This document shows positions 8,053 to 16,101 of a stretch of 64,000 bases of DNA, in pieces; the first letter of the stretch is position 1; the number at the start of each line of letters is the position of its first letter. The stretch comes from JBBSBL01 sp046330255 (GTDB lineage: Bacteria > Actinomycetota > Thermoleophilia > Solirubrobacterales > Solirubrobacteraceae). The notes under the pieces are model-generated. The model was not told the origin of the DNA and did no database searches. It saw only the letters and a list, made by a program, of their open reading frames with translations. The position numbers and the translations under genes were made by a program. The stretch spans positions 744,001 through 808,000 of the forward strand of contig JAXLTC010000002.1 of assembly GCA_046330255.1 (NCBI GenBank). Reading direction: 5' to 3'.

Positions 8053-8737
8053 TCCCGCGGACGATCAGGAAGATCCCGAGCACGCCGCAGATCACCATCG
8101 CGATCGTGCGGCTGTTGCGCGTGAACCAGGCGTTCGCCCGGTCGACCATCGCGTCGGTCTTCTCCGGCGAGATCAGCAGGCCGGCGAGCGGGATCTCGGC
8201 GAGCATGAACATGATCGCGTTGAACGCGAGGATCAGCCCGATCTCCGCGCCGGTGGAGTGGTGTCCCGCCGCGATGTCCTTGAGCCCGACCAGATAGGCG
8301 GCGCCGGGGACGTTGATCGCGAGCGCCGCGAGGAAGACCAGCGGCGCCGAGCCGCCGGCGAGGATCCGCTGGGACCACGGCTCCTTGTCCGGATCCTTGA
8401 CCTTCTCCGGCTTGCCCTTCGCCTCCCGGCGGGTCGCGCGGCGGTCGCGGAGCCGCTGGTCGGAGCGGGTGGCGAGCGCGACGGCGAGCAGCAGCGCCAG
8501 GCCGCCGATCGTGAGGTCCGCGGTCCAGCTCAGCGTCGAGGAGGAGCCCTTGCTGAGCGCGCCCTGCGCGGCGAAGACGATCGCGCAGCCGAGCCCGATG
8601 CTGATCGTGAGCCCGCCGGCCAGATAGGCGGTCAACAGGGGGATCCGCCGCGGCTGGGCGAGCAGGATCACCACCGCGGCGAGCAGCGTCGGGTAGAGGG
8701 CGGCCTCGAGCGCGAGCAGGAGCAGCTGCCAGTCCAT
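8039..8737 (-). CDS. GAP family membrane protein (Sap, sulfolipid-addressing-like), copy 1
   Basis: Six-helix membrane protein of 232 residues in the GAP/Sap family (PF11139), whose mycobacterial members are linked to export of glycolipids and peptidolipids. Features are the N-terminal helix pair (LLLALEAALYPTLLAAVVILL), a charged cytoplasmic linker rich in Lys/Arg (about residues 95-120), and a second three-helix half starting LAGGSAPLVFLAALAINVPGAAYLVGL. A paralogue sits at 12617-13324. A TAGGCT hexamer lies 9 bases before the ATG with no Shine-Dalgarno site. The transported substrate here is unknown. Confidence 0.83.
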   Translation of the reverse strand: MDWQLLLLALEAALYPTLLAAVVILLAQPRRIPLLTAYLAGGLTISIGLGCAIVFAAQGALSKGSSSTLSWTADLTIGGLALLLAVALATRSDQRLRDRRATRREAKGKPEKVKDPDKEPWSQRILAGGSAPLVFLAALAINVPGAAYLVGLKDIAAGHHSTGAEIGLILAFNAIMFMLAEIPLAGLLISPEKTDAMVDRANAWFTRNSRTIAMVICGVLGIFLIVRGISDS

Positions 8738-8746
8738 CGGACGGGC

Positions 8747-8752
8747 AGCCTA
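8747..8752 (-). promoter_or_regulatory. Putative leaderless -10 element (TAGGCT)
   Basis: TAnnnT hexamer 9 bases before the ATG of the first GAP-family gene. Confidence 0.45.
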
Positions 8753-8795
8753 TCCGGATCGCGGGCGGACGCCCTCATCCGATACGGAGGATGCG

Positions 8796-11363
8796 CTACG
8801 CGACGCGACCCACGCGGCCCGCGCGCCGGGGCAGCAGCGTCGCCACCGACTCGGGCGCCACCGGACGACCGAGGTGAAATCCCTGGGCGCGCGGGCAGCC
8901 GTGCGTCGAGAGGAACTCGAGCTGCTCGGCGGTCTCGACGCCCTCGGCGATCGTGGTCATGCCGAGCGCCTCCGCCAAGCGGATCATCGCGACGACCATC
9001 GCGGCGGCCTGCGGATCCTCCGGCACCTCGCACAGGAACGAGCGGTCGATCTTCAGCACCTCCACGGGCAGCGCGCGCAGGCGATCGAGCGAGGAATGGC
9101 CGGAGCCGAAGTCGTCGATCGCGAGCGACACTCCAACCCGCGCCAGCTCACGCAGGACCGGCTCGATCCGCTGCGGCTCCCCCATGGCGGTGGACTCGGT
9201 CACCTCGAGGGTCAGCGCCGCGGGCGGCACGCCCTCCGCCTCGAGCAGCCGCCGCAGCCGGGCGCCGAAGTCCGGGCGGCGCAACTGGCGCATCGACACG
9301 TTGACCGCGACCTCGGCCTGCAGGCCGTCGTCGCTCCACGCGCGCAGCTGGCGGCAGGCGCGTTCCAGCACCCACTGCCCGAGCGACTCGATCAGGCCGG
9401 TCTCCTCGGCTACCGGGATGAACTCCGCCGGCATCACGGTGCCGCGACCGCCATCCTCCCAGCGGATCAGCGCCTCGAGCCCGACCACCGAGCGGTCCGC
9501 GAGCGCGACTATCGGCTGGTAGCAGAGCGTGAACTCATCGCGCGTGAGCGCCCGCCGCAGGCGGGTCGTGAGCGACAGCCGCGCGAGCGGCTCACGGGAG
9601 TCGCCGGAGTAGACCGCGTGGCCCCGCCGGCCTGCCGACTTCACCTCGTACATCGCGGCATCGGCGTGGGTCAGCAGCGCCTCCGCGTCGTCCGCGTCGC
9701 GCGGGTAGCAGGAGATCCCGACGCTGGCGGTCACGTGGAACTCGGCGCCCGAGACCACGAGCGGGGGCTCCAGCACCTGCGCGATCAGCCGTGCGATGCG
9801 CTCCGCGTGCGATCGCGCGTCGCCCCCGATGTCCGTGACGAGCACGAGGAACTCGTCCCCGCCCTGGCGCGCGAGCAGGTCGGAGCCGCGCAGGCTCTCG
9901 CGCAGGCGCGCCGCCACGCGCGTCAGGACCTCGTCGCCGGCCTGGTGCCCGAGCGAGTCGTTGACCAGCTTGAAGTCGTCGAGGTCGACGTAGAGCAGCG
10001 CGATCGAGGTGCCGTTGCGGCGGGCGCGCGCGAGCGCCAGCTCGAGGTGCTCGGCGAGCAGCGTCCGGTTCGGCAGGCCCGTGAGCGCGTCGTGGTATGC
10101 GAGGTAGGCCACCTCGGCCTGCGCGCGGCGCTGCTCGGTGACGTCGGCCAGCGTCGTGACCACGCCCGTCGGCCGGTCGCCGCCGTCCGCGAACACCGGC
10201 TGCGAGTTGAGCGTCATCCAGCGCTCGTCCGCGTCCGGGCGCTCGAAGCGCAGGACGACGTCTGTCAACGGGAGACCTGTGGCGAGCACCCGCATCGACG
10301 GGGAGCTGCCGGCGCTCATCGGAGTGCCGTCCTCGTGGAAGAACGGGAACTCGCTGCCGCCCGGACCCCTCCCCAGGATCTCGTCCTCGGACAGGCCGAG
10401 CATCCGAGACGCGCTCGCGTTGCAGGCGATGATCGTCCCCTCGGCGTCGTGCACGAAGACCGCCTCGTGGAGCGCGGCGATGCTGCGGCGGTGCAGCTCC
10501 TCGCTCGCGCGCAGGGCGGCCTCGGCCTCGCGCAGGCGCGAGATGTCGAGCATCACCCCCTGGCTGTAGAGCGGCGTCCCGTCGTCGGAGCGGATGATGG
10601 CGTCTCGCTCCCAGATCCACACGACGCGACCGTCGGCGGCGATGAAGCGGTACTCGCAGTCGAACTCGCGCTTCTCGTGGAAAGTGCGCGCGGCCTCCTC
10701 GATCGCGCGGTCGCGATCCTCGGGATGGAGGCGACGCTCCCACAGCTCGGAGGCTCCGAGCCACACGCTCGGCGCGTACCCGGTGATCCGCTCGACCTGC
10801 GGGCTGATGTAGGAGATCGAGGAGTGCTCGTCCCAGTCGGCGATGTAGGTGACGGTCGGGATGTTCTCGACCAGGCTGCGATGGCTCGCCTCGGCGCGGG
10901 CGAGGTGCTCCCGCACCACCCGCAGCTCGAGCTCGGCCTCCGCGCGAGCGGCGATCGCGCGCCCGACCTGCTCCCCGACGGACAGCAGCCACTGCGCCGC
11001 GCCGGGATCCGCGGCGCCGCCGGGCGCCAGCTCGAGCGAGCCAAGCGCGGCGCCCCCCGGCCCTGCGACGAGCGGCACCTCCTGCGTGGCCCCCCCTGCG
11101 TCGCCGAACGACGCGACCGCGCGTCGGCGCCCGTCCGGCTCGACCAGCCATGCCTCGCCACCTCGGCGGCCGAGCGCCTCGCAGACCGCGCGCAGTACCT
11201 CGGAGCACAGGTCCTCCGCGGAGGGGGAGCCTGCGATGCTCGTCGCGATCGCGACCTGCGCAGCGAGCAGCCGCGAGGGGTCCGGGGCGGTGTCTGTCTC
11301 GGAGCGCGGGAACACGGGATCGGGGCGCGCGGACGCGCCCTGGCGGGTCGTTTGAGGATTCAT
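8796..11363 (-). CDS. GAF-PAS-PAS-GGDEF-EAL cyclic-di-GMP turnover protein
   Basis: Multi-domain signalling protein of 855 residues without membrane segments. A GAF-like region (about 35-160) is followed by PAS 1 (165-285, IADWDEHSSISYISPQ), PAS 2 (290-415) and a GGDEF diguanylate cyclase (about 420-580) with an intact GGDEF loop in RQGGDEFLVL. An EAL phosphodiesterase (about 595-840) has EALIRW, DDFGSGHSSL, KIDRSF and AEGVET. Both catalytic signatures are intact, so it could make and degrade c-di-GMP under control of the sensory domains. ATG 11363 is chosen because residues further upstream only shadow the next gene. No other c-di-GMP gene is nearby. Confidence 0.92.
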   Translation of the reverse strand: MNPQTTRQGASARPDPVFPRSETDTAPDPSRLLAAQVAIATSIAGSPSAEDLCSEVLRAVCEALGRRGGEAWLVEPDGRRRAVASFGDAGGATQEVPLVAGPGGAALGSLELAPGGAADPGAAQWLLSVGEQVGRAIAARAEAELELRVVREHLARAEASHRSLVENIPTVTYIADWDEHSSISYISPQVERITGYAPSVWLGASELWERRLHPEDRDRAIEEAARTFHEKREFDCEYRFIAADGRVVWIWERDAIIRSDDGTPLYSQGVMLDISRLREAEAALRASEELHRRSIAALHEAVFVHDAEGTIIACNASASRMLGLSEDEILGRGPGGSEFPFFHEDGTPMSAGSSPSMRVLATGLPLTDVVLRFERPDADERWMTLNSQPVFADGGDRPTGVVTTLADVTEQRRAQAEVAYLAYHDALTGLPNRTLLAEHLELALARARRNGTSIALLYVDLDDFKLVNDSLGHQAGDEVLTRVAARLRESLRGSDLLARQGGDEFLVLVTDIGGDARSHAERIARLIAQVLEPPLVVSGAEFHVTASVGISCYPRDADDAEALLTHADAAMYEVKSAGRRGHAVYSGDSREPLARLSLTTRLRRALTRDEFTLCYQPIVALADRSVVGLEALIRWEDGGRGTVMPAEFIPVAEETGLIESLGQWVLERACRQLRAWSDDGLQAEVAVNVSMRQLRRPDFGARLRRLLEAEGVPPAALTLEVTESTAMGEPQRIEPVLRELARVGVSLAIDDFGSGHSSLDRLRALPVEVLKIDRSFLCEVPEDPQAAAMVVAMIRLAEALGMTTIAEGVETAEQLEFLSTHGCPRAQGFHLGRPVAPESVATLLPRRAGRVGRVA

Positions 11364-11404
11364 CGGCCCCGCCGCCGCGCGCCTTGACGGGCGCGCGGGT
11401 GCTG

Positions 11405-11677
11405 TCAGGGCTCGTCCGGCCAGCGCCCGGTGCGGTCGAGGTGGCGCCGCGCCTCCTCCTCGTGGTCGCGCTCGCGGTCGCCCTCGGTCCCGATGCGGAA
11501 GAACCAGCCGAGCAGCGCGATCGCCGCGGCCCCGCCGATCAGCACGACCGCCATGCCGTCGCCGTAGCGCCAGTCGCTGAGCGCGACCGCGATCCCCGCC
11601 GCGATCATCACGAGGGGGATGCCGGCGCGCGCCAGCCAGGCCGCCGGGTCGCGCGGGCGCGCCCACCGCCGGCTCAC
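11405..11677 (-). CDS. Small two-helix membrane protein, translationally coupled
   Basis: Hypothetical protein of 90 residues with helices AGIPLVMIAAGIAVAL and GMAVVLIGGAAAIALLGWFF and a charged C-terminal tail (REDHEEEARRHLDRTGRW-like). The GTG start at 11677 overlaps the TGA stop of the epimerase-like gene as GTGA, implying translational coupling. No function is recognised. Confidence 0.65.
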   Translation of the reverse strand: MSRRWARPRDPAAWLARAGIPLVMIAAGIAVALSDWRYGDGMAVVLIGGAAAIALLGWFFRIGTEGDRERDHEEEARRHLDRTGRWPDEP

Positions 11678-12570
11678 CGCGGCGCCTCGCGCCAAGCAAC
11701 CGCCTCCTCCAGCATCCGCTCCCAGCCGCGGCGGGGCGAGATGCCGAGCTCCGCGAGCGCCCCCGGACCGGCGCGGCGCGACACCGCCCACCTCAGGGTC
11801 GCGTCGGGGCCGAGCCGCTCGCGAACCGCGTCGGCCGGCAGCTCCTGCGGTCGGGGAGCCCCGATCGCGTGTGCCGCGGCGCGCGCGAGGCGCGGCGCCT
11901 CCACCGCCTGCGAGACCGCGTCGTAGACGCCGTTGAGGTCGCGCTCCAGGCACGCTACCGCGATCTCGGCGAAGTCCCCGGGATGCAGCAGCGGCAACCA
12001 CACAGGCCCGTCCGCGACGACCGGGAAGCCGGCCGACCTCAGCAGCCCCAGCAGCTCGTGCGCGGCGCCCGTGCCCGGCCCGAAGAGCATGCCCTGGCGC
12101 AGCACCAGGAAGCGGGCGCGCGAGCCGAACGTCGCCAGCTCGGCCTCCTGGGCGGCGTCGACGGCGGGACCGGGAGCGATCACCGGGTCCGCCGCGTCGA
12201 GCTCCTCGTCGCCGCCGCCCGCGTAGAGCGCGACGAGGCTGGGCACGAGCACGCTTGCGCCGGCGCGCTCGGCGGCACGCAGCAGCGACGCCGTTCCCTC
12301 CCTTCGCAGCCGCGCACCCTCCGCGTCGCGGCCGTCGGGCCCGCGGACCGCGGCGTGGATAACCGCGTCGCAGCCTGCCGCGGCGTCGAGCACCGAGGCG
12401 GGCTCGAGCACGTCGCCCGCGCGCAGCTCGGCCCCCTCCGCGGCCAGGTCCGCCGCCGCCGAGGGATCGCGGACCAGCGCCCGCAGGGCGTGCCCCCGTG
12501 CCAGCAGCCGGCGCGCGAGGGGCCGACCGGTCGCGCCGGTCGCGCCGGCGAGCAGGACGTGGCGGCGCAC
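11674..12570 (-). CDS. NAD(P)-binding epimerase/dehydratase-like protein (extended SDR)
   Basis: Rossmann protein of 298 residues. The cofactor loop GATGATGRPLARRLL lies at residues 9-23 and a DVLEPASVLDAAAGCDAVIHAA block follows, as in NmrA-like and extended SDR proteins that act on nucleotide sugars or serve as NADPH sensors. A canonical YxxxK pair is not obvious, so catalysis is uncertain. The start is GTG 12570, preceded 7 bases upstream by TAGCAT with no Shine-Dalgarno site. It is followed by a GTGA-coupled small membrane protein. Confidence 0.8.
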   Translation of the reverse strand: MRRHVLLAGATGATGRPLARRLLARGHALRALVRDPSAAADLAAEGAELRAGDVLEPASVLDAAAGCDAVIHAAVRGPDGRDAEGARLRREGTASLLRAAERAGASVLVPSLVALYAGGGDEELDAADPVIAPGPAVDAAQEAELATFGSRARFLVLRQGMLFGPGTGAAHELLGLLRSAGFPVVADGPVWLPLLHPGDFAEIAVACLERDLNGVYDAVSQAVEAPRLARAAAHAIGAPRPQELPADAVRERLGPDATLRWAVSRRAGPGALAELGISPRRGWERMLEEAVAWREAPR

Positions 12571-12577
12571 CGGCCCG

Positions 12578-12583
12578 ATGCTA
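12578..12583 (-). promoter_or_regulatory. Putative leaderless -10 element (TAGCAT)
   Basis: TAnnnT hexamer 7 bases before GTG 12570. It faces the TAGGGT of the divergent GAP-family gene 20 bases away, so both promoters share a 46-base gap. Confidence 0.5.
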
Positions 12584-12602
12584 GATCACCTCCGTCCACC
12601 GG

Positions 12603-12608
12603 TAGGGT
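12603..12608 (+). promoter_or_regulatory. Putative leaderless -10 element (TAGGGT)
   Basis: TAnnnT hexamer 8 bases before GTG 12617 of the second GAP-family gene; the intervening bases are GC only. Confidence 0.5.
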
Positions 12609-12616
12609 GCGCGCGC

Positions 12617-13324
12617 GTGAACGGACAGCTCCTCGCGCTGGCGCTGCTCTCCGCGATCACGAGCCCCACCGCGATCGCGGCCGTGCTCGTGATCCTCAGC
12701 CGCCCGAACGCGGTCGCGCTTCTGAGCGCCTACGTGATCGGGAGCTTCGCCGCGTCGATGGCGGTGGGGCTGGGGATCGTCGAGCTGCTGCGCGACAGCG
12801 ACGCCTTCAGCCCGAGCGAGCGCGCCGGCAACCCGATCGTGCACATCGTCGCCGGGGTCGTGATCCTGGTCGTCTCGCTGTGGCTGCGCTCGGACCACTC
12901 GGGCCCGGTGCGGCGCAAGGCGGCCGAGATGCGCGCGGCGCGCAAGGCGCGACACGCCGACCCGAACCGCAAGCCGAGCCGCACCAGCAGGATGCTCGCG
13001 GCGGGCACGACGCCCGTGCTCGGCGCCCTCGGAGTCGCGATGCACCTCCCCGGCATGCTCTACCTGGTCGCGCTCGCGGACATCAGCCACGAGTCCCTGG
13101 ACACCGCGGCGACGGTCGGCGTGTTGGCGCTCTTCAACCTGATCATGCTGGCGCCGATCGAGCTGCCGCTCGTCGCGTTCGCGTTCGCGCCGCATCGCAC
13201 GCAGGACGCGCTGGACCGCATGGACGCCTACGTCCGCACCCACGAGACGCGCGTCCTGTGGCTCGGCGCGCTGCTTGCCGCCGGCTACCTGATCGTCAGC
13301 GGAGTCGCCGGGCTGCTGGGTTAG
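12617..13324 (+). CDS. GAP family membrane protein (Sap-like), copy 2
   Basis: Protein of 235 residues and a paralogue of the gene at 8039-8737, with the same two-half architecture. The N-terminal half is LLALALLSAITSPTAIAAVLVIL. A basic linker (AEMRAARKARHADPNRK) follows. The second half starts AGTTPVLGALGVAMHLPGMLYLVAL. GTG 12617 is chosen over an upstream ATG because TAGGGT lies 8 bases before it. The 3' end overlaps the convergent glycosidase gene by 29 bases. Likely a lipid-export helper; the substrate is unknown. Confidence 0.83.
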   Translation: MNGQLLALALLSAITSPTAIAAVLVILSRPNAVALLSAYVIGSFAASMAVGLGIVELLRDSDAFSPSERAGNPIVHIVAGVVILVVSLWLRSDHSGPVRRKAAEMRAARKARHADPNRKPSRTSRMLAAGTTPVLGALGVAMHLPGMLYLVALADISHESLDTAATVGVLALFNLIMLAPIELPLVAFAFAPHRTQDALDRMDAYVRTHETRVLWLGALLAAGYLIVSGVAGLLG

Positions 13325-14552
13325 CTCCGGCGACGCGCGGCCGCGTGGCGCTCCCCGCGCGAACGATTCGCCGTAGCACCACGCGGAACTCGTGGAAGGC
13401 CGCCGCCGGGAGGATCCTGCCGCGGCTGACCCGCCGCAGACCGGCGAAGTCGAACGGGTTCCAGGCCTGGCGGTAGCGGGTCACCCAGCTCTCCCAGTAG
13501 ACGCGCTCCAGGCCGAGGGCGGCGCGGCGGCGCAGGAGCGCCGGGAGGATGGCCCGCATTAGCGCGACCTGCCCCGCCGCGTCGGTCTCGAACCCGTAGC
13601 GCATGCGCAGTGCGCGGGTGGCGATCGGCCAGCCGATCTCCGTCACCCACAGCGGGCGGGCGGCGTCGCCGTGGCGCGACATCACGGCACGGACGCTGCG
13701 TAGGATCTTCACGACGTCGGCCTTGTACCGCGTGTACGGATGGATCGCCACGACGTCGAAGTCGCTGCGGTCCACCGCCCCGTAGAGCTGGTCGAGCGCC
13801 GTCCACGACTCGTTGGTGAGTCCGGCCAGGACGATCCGGGCCGCCGGGTCCGCGGCCCTGATCGCCGGAGCCGTGGCGTGCAGCAGCGCCGCGTAGCCGT
13901 GCACCCAGTCCGGCGCGGACCAGGCGGGCCAGATGTTCGGCTCGTTCCACACCTGCCAGGCGCCGGGCGGGCGGTGTGGCAGCTCCGGGTGCTCCGCCCA
14001 GAAGGCGCCCCGCGACCCGTACCGGGCGACCATCAGCCCCGACCAGGACGCGAACGCCTCCAGGTCGCGCGGCGGGTTCCCGATCACCTCGCCGCGCGGC
14101 TCCGGGTTGACCGCCGCCCAGGCCGGCGCGCCGCCCAGCACCGGCAGCAGCGTCAGGCCGCGCCGCGCGGCGGCTGCGAACAGCGCGTCGGCGAAGACGA
14201 AGCTCGTCGGCGCGCCGGGCGTGCGCACGTACCAGCGTCGCTGCGCGCGGGGCACCTGCGCCCAGGTCGGGTAGGGCTGGATGTACTTCCACCACAGGCC
14301 GATACGCAACGAGCGCACGCCGACGCGCGCCATCAGGCGCAGCTCGGCGTCGACGGCGCCGGGCCGCAGACCCAGGCTCATCCCGGGCTGCAGCAGCACG
14401 CCGGCGTTGACCCCGACGAAGCGCCCGTCGCTCTCGGGCGCCGACGCCGCGGCTGCGGTTTGGCCGGCGAACAGGACCGCGAGGCCCGCAGCCGCGCAGC
14501 CAACGAGCCTGCGGCCGCCACCGGCCAAGCCCCAGCTCCCCCGTGCCCGCAC
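13296..14552 (-). CDS. Secreted clan GH-A glycoside hydrolase (cellulase/GH39-like)
   Basis: Protein of 418 residues with a Sec-type signal (LVGCAAAGLAVLFAGQTAAAASA). A TIM-barrel glycosidase of clan A follows. The acid/base lies in WQVWNEPNIWPAW (about residue 215) and the nucleophile in PLWVTEIGWP (about residue 310), the usual strand 4 and strand 7 glutamates. YWESWVTRY closes the barrel. The exact GH family and substrate are unclear. GTG 14552 is chosen because AGGAGG lies 4 bases upstream; a TTG one codon earlier is possible. Confidence 0.85.
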   Translation of the reverse strand: MRARGSWGLAGGGRRLVGCAAAGLAVLFAGQTAAAASAPESDGRFVGVNAGVLLQPGMSLGLRPGAVDAELRLMARVGVRSLRIGLWWKYIQPYPTWAQVPRAQRRWYVRTPGAPTSFVFADALFAAAARRGLTLLPVLGGAPAWAAVNPEPRGEVIGNPPRDLEAFASWSGLMVARYGSRGAFWAEHPELPHRPPGAWQVWNEPNIWPAWSAPDWVHGYAALLHATAPAIRAADPAARIVLAGLTNESWTALDQLYGAVDRSDFDVVAIHPYTRYKADVVKILRSVRAVMSRHGDAARPLWVTEIGWPIATRALRMRYGFETDAAGQVALMRAILPALLRRRAALGLERVYWESWVTRYRQAWNPFDFAGLRRVSRGRILPAAAFHEFRVVLRRIVRAGSATRPRVAGANPAARRLR

Positions 14553-14595
14553 CAACCCTCCTAAACGCGGGCCATGGCGGCCCGGCCGTAGAGCA

Positions 14596-14677
14596 TGGGG
14601 GGAGCAGGATTCGAACCTGCGTAGGCAGAGCCAACGGGTTTACAGCCCGTCTCCTTTAACCACTCGGACATCCCCCC
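14596..14677 (-). tRNA. tRNA-Tyr (anticodon GTA)
   Basis: Class II tRNA of 82 nt. The acceptor GGGGGGA pairs with TCCCCCC, the anticodon loop is CTGTAAA in a GGG/CCC stem, and the T arm GCAGGTTCGAATCCTGC is perfect. The long variable arm is typical of bacterial tRNA-Tyr. The 3' CCA is not encoded (TGC follows the discriminator A). It lies between the glycosidase and rpoD on the same strand. Confidence 0.96.
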
Positions 14678-14721
14678 GAGCGACGCGTCAGTGTAGCGGC
14701 GGGGGATTTGGCCGAGGGGAG

Positions 14722-15876
14722 CTAGGAAGCGTCGCGCAGCCGCTGGGCCTCGGGCAGCGCCTCGAGCTTCTTGAGCGTGTGGTTCTCGATCTGGCGGATG
14801 CGCTCGCGCGTGACGTTGAACGCGCGGCCGACCTCCTCGAGCGTGCGCGGCTTGCCGCCGGTGAGGCCGAAGCGCATCTCGATGACCTCGCGCTCGCGAC
14901 GGGGCAGCGCCGAGAGCGCGCGACGCACGTTCTCGCGGCGCATGGTCTCCGACGCCAGCTCGAACGGGGACTCGGCGCCCTTGTCCTCGACGAAGTCGCC
15001 GAGCTCCGACTCCTCCTCGTCGCCGATCGGCTTCTCCAGCGACACCGGCTGCTGGGCCATGCGCATGATGTCGCGCACCTCGCGCACCGAGCAGTCGAGC
15101 TCGAGCGCGATCTCCTGCTGGGTCGGCTCCCGGCCGAGCTGCTGGACGAGCTGGCGCTCGACGTGCACGACCTTGTTCAGCTTCTCGACCATGTGGACCG
15201 GGATGCGGATCGTGCGGCCCTTGTCGGCGATCGCGCGCGTGACGGCCTGCCGGATCCACCAGGTCGCGTAGGTCGAGAACTTGAAGCCGCGCCGGTAGTC
15301 GAACTTCTCCACGGCGCGGATCAGCCCGAGCGAGCCCTCCTGGATCAGGTCCAGGAACGTCAGCCCGCGCCCGAGGTAGCCCTTCGCGATCGACACGACC
15401 AGGCGCAGGTTCGCCTCGACCATGCGCTGCTTGGCCTCGATGTCGCCCTTCTCGATGCGCTTGGCCAGGTCCTGCTCCTCCTGGGCGGTCAGCAGGTCGA
15501 CCCGCCCGATCGAGCGCAAGTAGAGGCGCAGCGAGTCGAGGCTCGGCTCCACCGTCAGGTCGATCAGCGGGCGGCGCGGAAGCTCGGGGGTCGCGCGCGC
15601 GGCGGTCTCGGTCTCGCGCGCGGCGGACTCCTCCTTCGGGGTCGCCGCGGCGGGTGGGCGGCCGTCCTCGGCGACCACGTCGATCCCCTGCTCGACGAGG
15701 TGCGCGTGGAGCTCGGAAACCTGCTCCTTGGTCACCTCGACCTCGTCGAGGCGGGCGGCGATCTCCTCGATCGTGAGATAGCCCTGCTCCTGGCCGCGGG
15801 CGACGAGGTCCAGCAGCTCCTCGCGCTCGGTGATCGGGGCCTCGTCCGAGAGCAGTGCCTGCGCCTTCTCGGTCAC
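14722..15876 (-). CDS. rpoD: Primary RNA polymerase sigma factor (RpoD/SigA)
   Basis: Sigma-70 group 1/2 protein of 384 residues. A region 1.1-like N-terminus (TEREELLDLVARG) and an acidic linker precede region 1.2 (DSLRLYLRSIGRVDLLTAQEE). Region 2 has EANLRLVVSIAKGYLGRG, GSLGLIRAVEKFDYRRG and FKFSTYATWWIRQA (-10 recognition). Region 3 follows, then region 4 with VTRERIRQIENHTLKKL as the -35 helix-turn-helix. This is the expected size for an actinobacterial principal sigma factor. The GTG at 15876 is preceded at 5 bases by GGAGGTGAT (15882-15890), a nine-base match to the 16S anti-Shine-Dalgarno. Confidence 0.95.
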   Translation of the reverse strand: MTEKAQALLSDEAPITEREELLDLVARGQEQGYLTIEEIAARLDEVEVTKEQVSELHAHLVEQGIDVVAEDGRPPAAATPKEESAARETETAARATPELPRRPLIDLTVEPSLDSLRLYLRSIGRVDLLTAQEEQDLAKRIEKGDIEAKQRMVEANLRLVVSIAKGYLGRGLTFLDLIQEGSLGLIRAVEKFDYRRGFKFSTYATWWIRQAVTRAIADKGRTIRIPVHMVEKLNKVVHVERQLVQQLGREPTQQEIALELDCSVREVRDIMRMAQQPVSLEKPIGDEEESELGDFVEDKGAESPFELASETMRRENVRRALSALPRREREVIEMRFGLTGGKPRTLEEVGRAFNVTRERIRQIENHTLKKLEALPEAQRLRDAS

Positions 15877-15978
15877 ACCTCATCACCTCCCCGCGACGCC
15901 GGCCTCCCGATCCCGCGGCGAGCCGCGAGGCCGGGAGTGATACCACGCTCAGGGCCTCTGTGAAGAGGTACTCATAGC

Positions 15979-15998
15979 GCGTATACGCTTCTCATACC
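15979..15998 (-). promoter_or_regulatory. AT-rich upstream motif of rpoD, shared with the OmpR regulator promoter
   Basis: Read toward rpoD, GGTATGAGAAGCGTAT (15983-15998) matches 15 of 16 bases of a site at 25075-25090 before the OmpR-type regulator. It overlaps a perfect palindrome, GCGTATACGC (15979-15988), and a second TATGAG follows. Possible operator or promoter for a specific sigma factor. Confidence 0.45.
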
Positions 15999-16015
15999 TG
16001 GGCGACCCCGGCCAA

Positions 16016-16060
16016 CCCATCCCGGGCTACACCCGCAGGACGGGTGCCGGCCGGGATGGG
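16016..16060. promoter_or_regulatory. Two-tier perfect stem-loop between rpoD and mptA
   Basis: The outer arms CCCATCCCGG and CCGGGATGGG pair over 10 bp. A 5/5 internal loop separates them from the inner pair ACCCG/CGGGT with loop CAGGA. It lies between the divergent rpoD and mptA promoters. It could be a terminator or insulator, or a protein site. Confidence 0.45.
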
Positions 16061-16081
16061 CCCGATCCGCGAACGGAATAG

Positions 16082-16095
16082 GACCCTCTAGGGTC
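16082..16095 (+). promoter_or_regulatory. mptA -10 element inside an inverted repeat
   Basis: TAGGGT (16089-16094) lies 7 bases before the mptA ATG with no Shine-Dalgarno site. It sits in the inverted repeat GACCCT-CT-AGGGTC, which could also be an operator. Confidence 0.45.
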
Positions 16096-16101
16096 TGGCG
16101 C

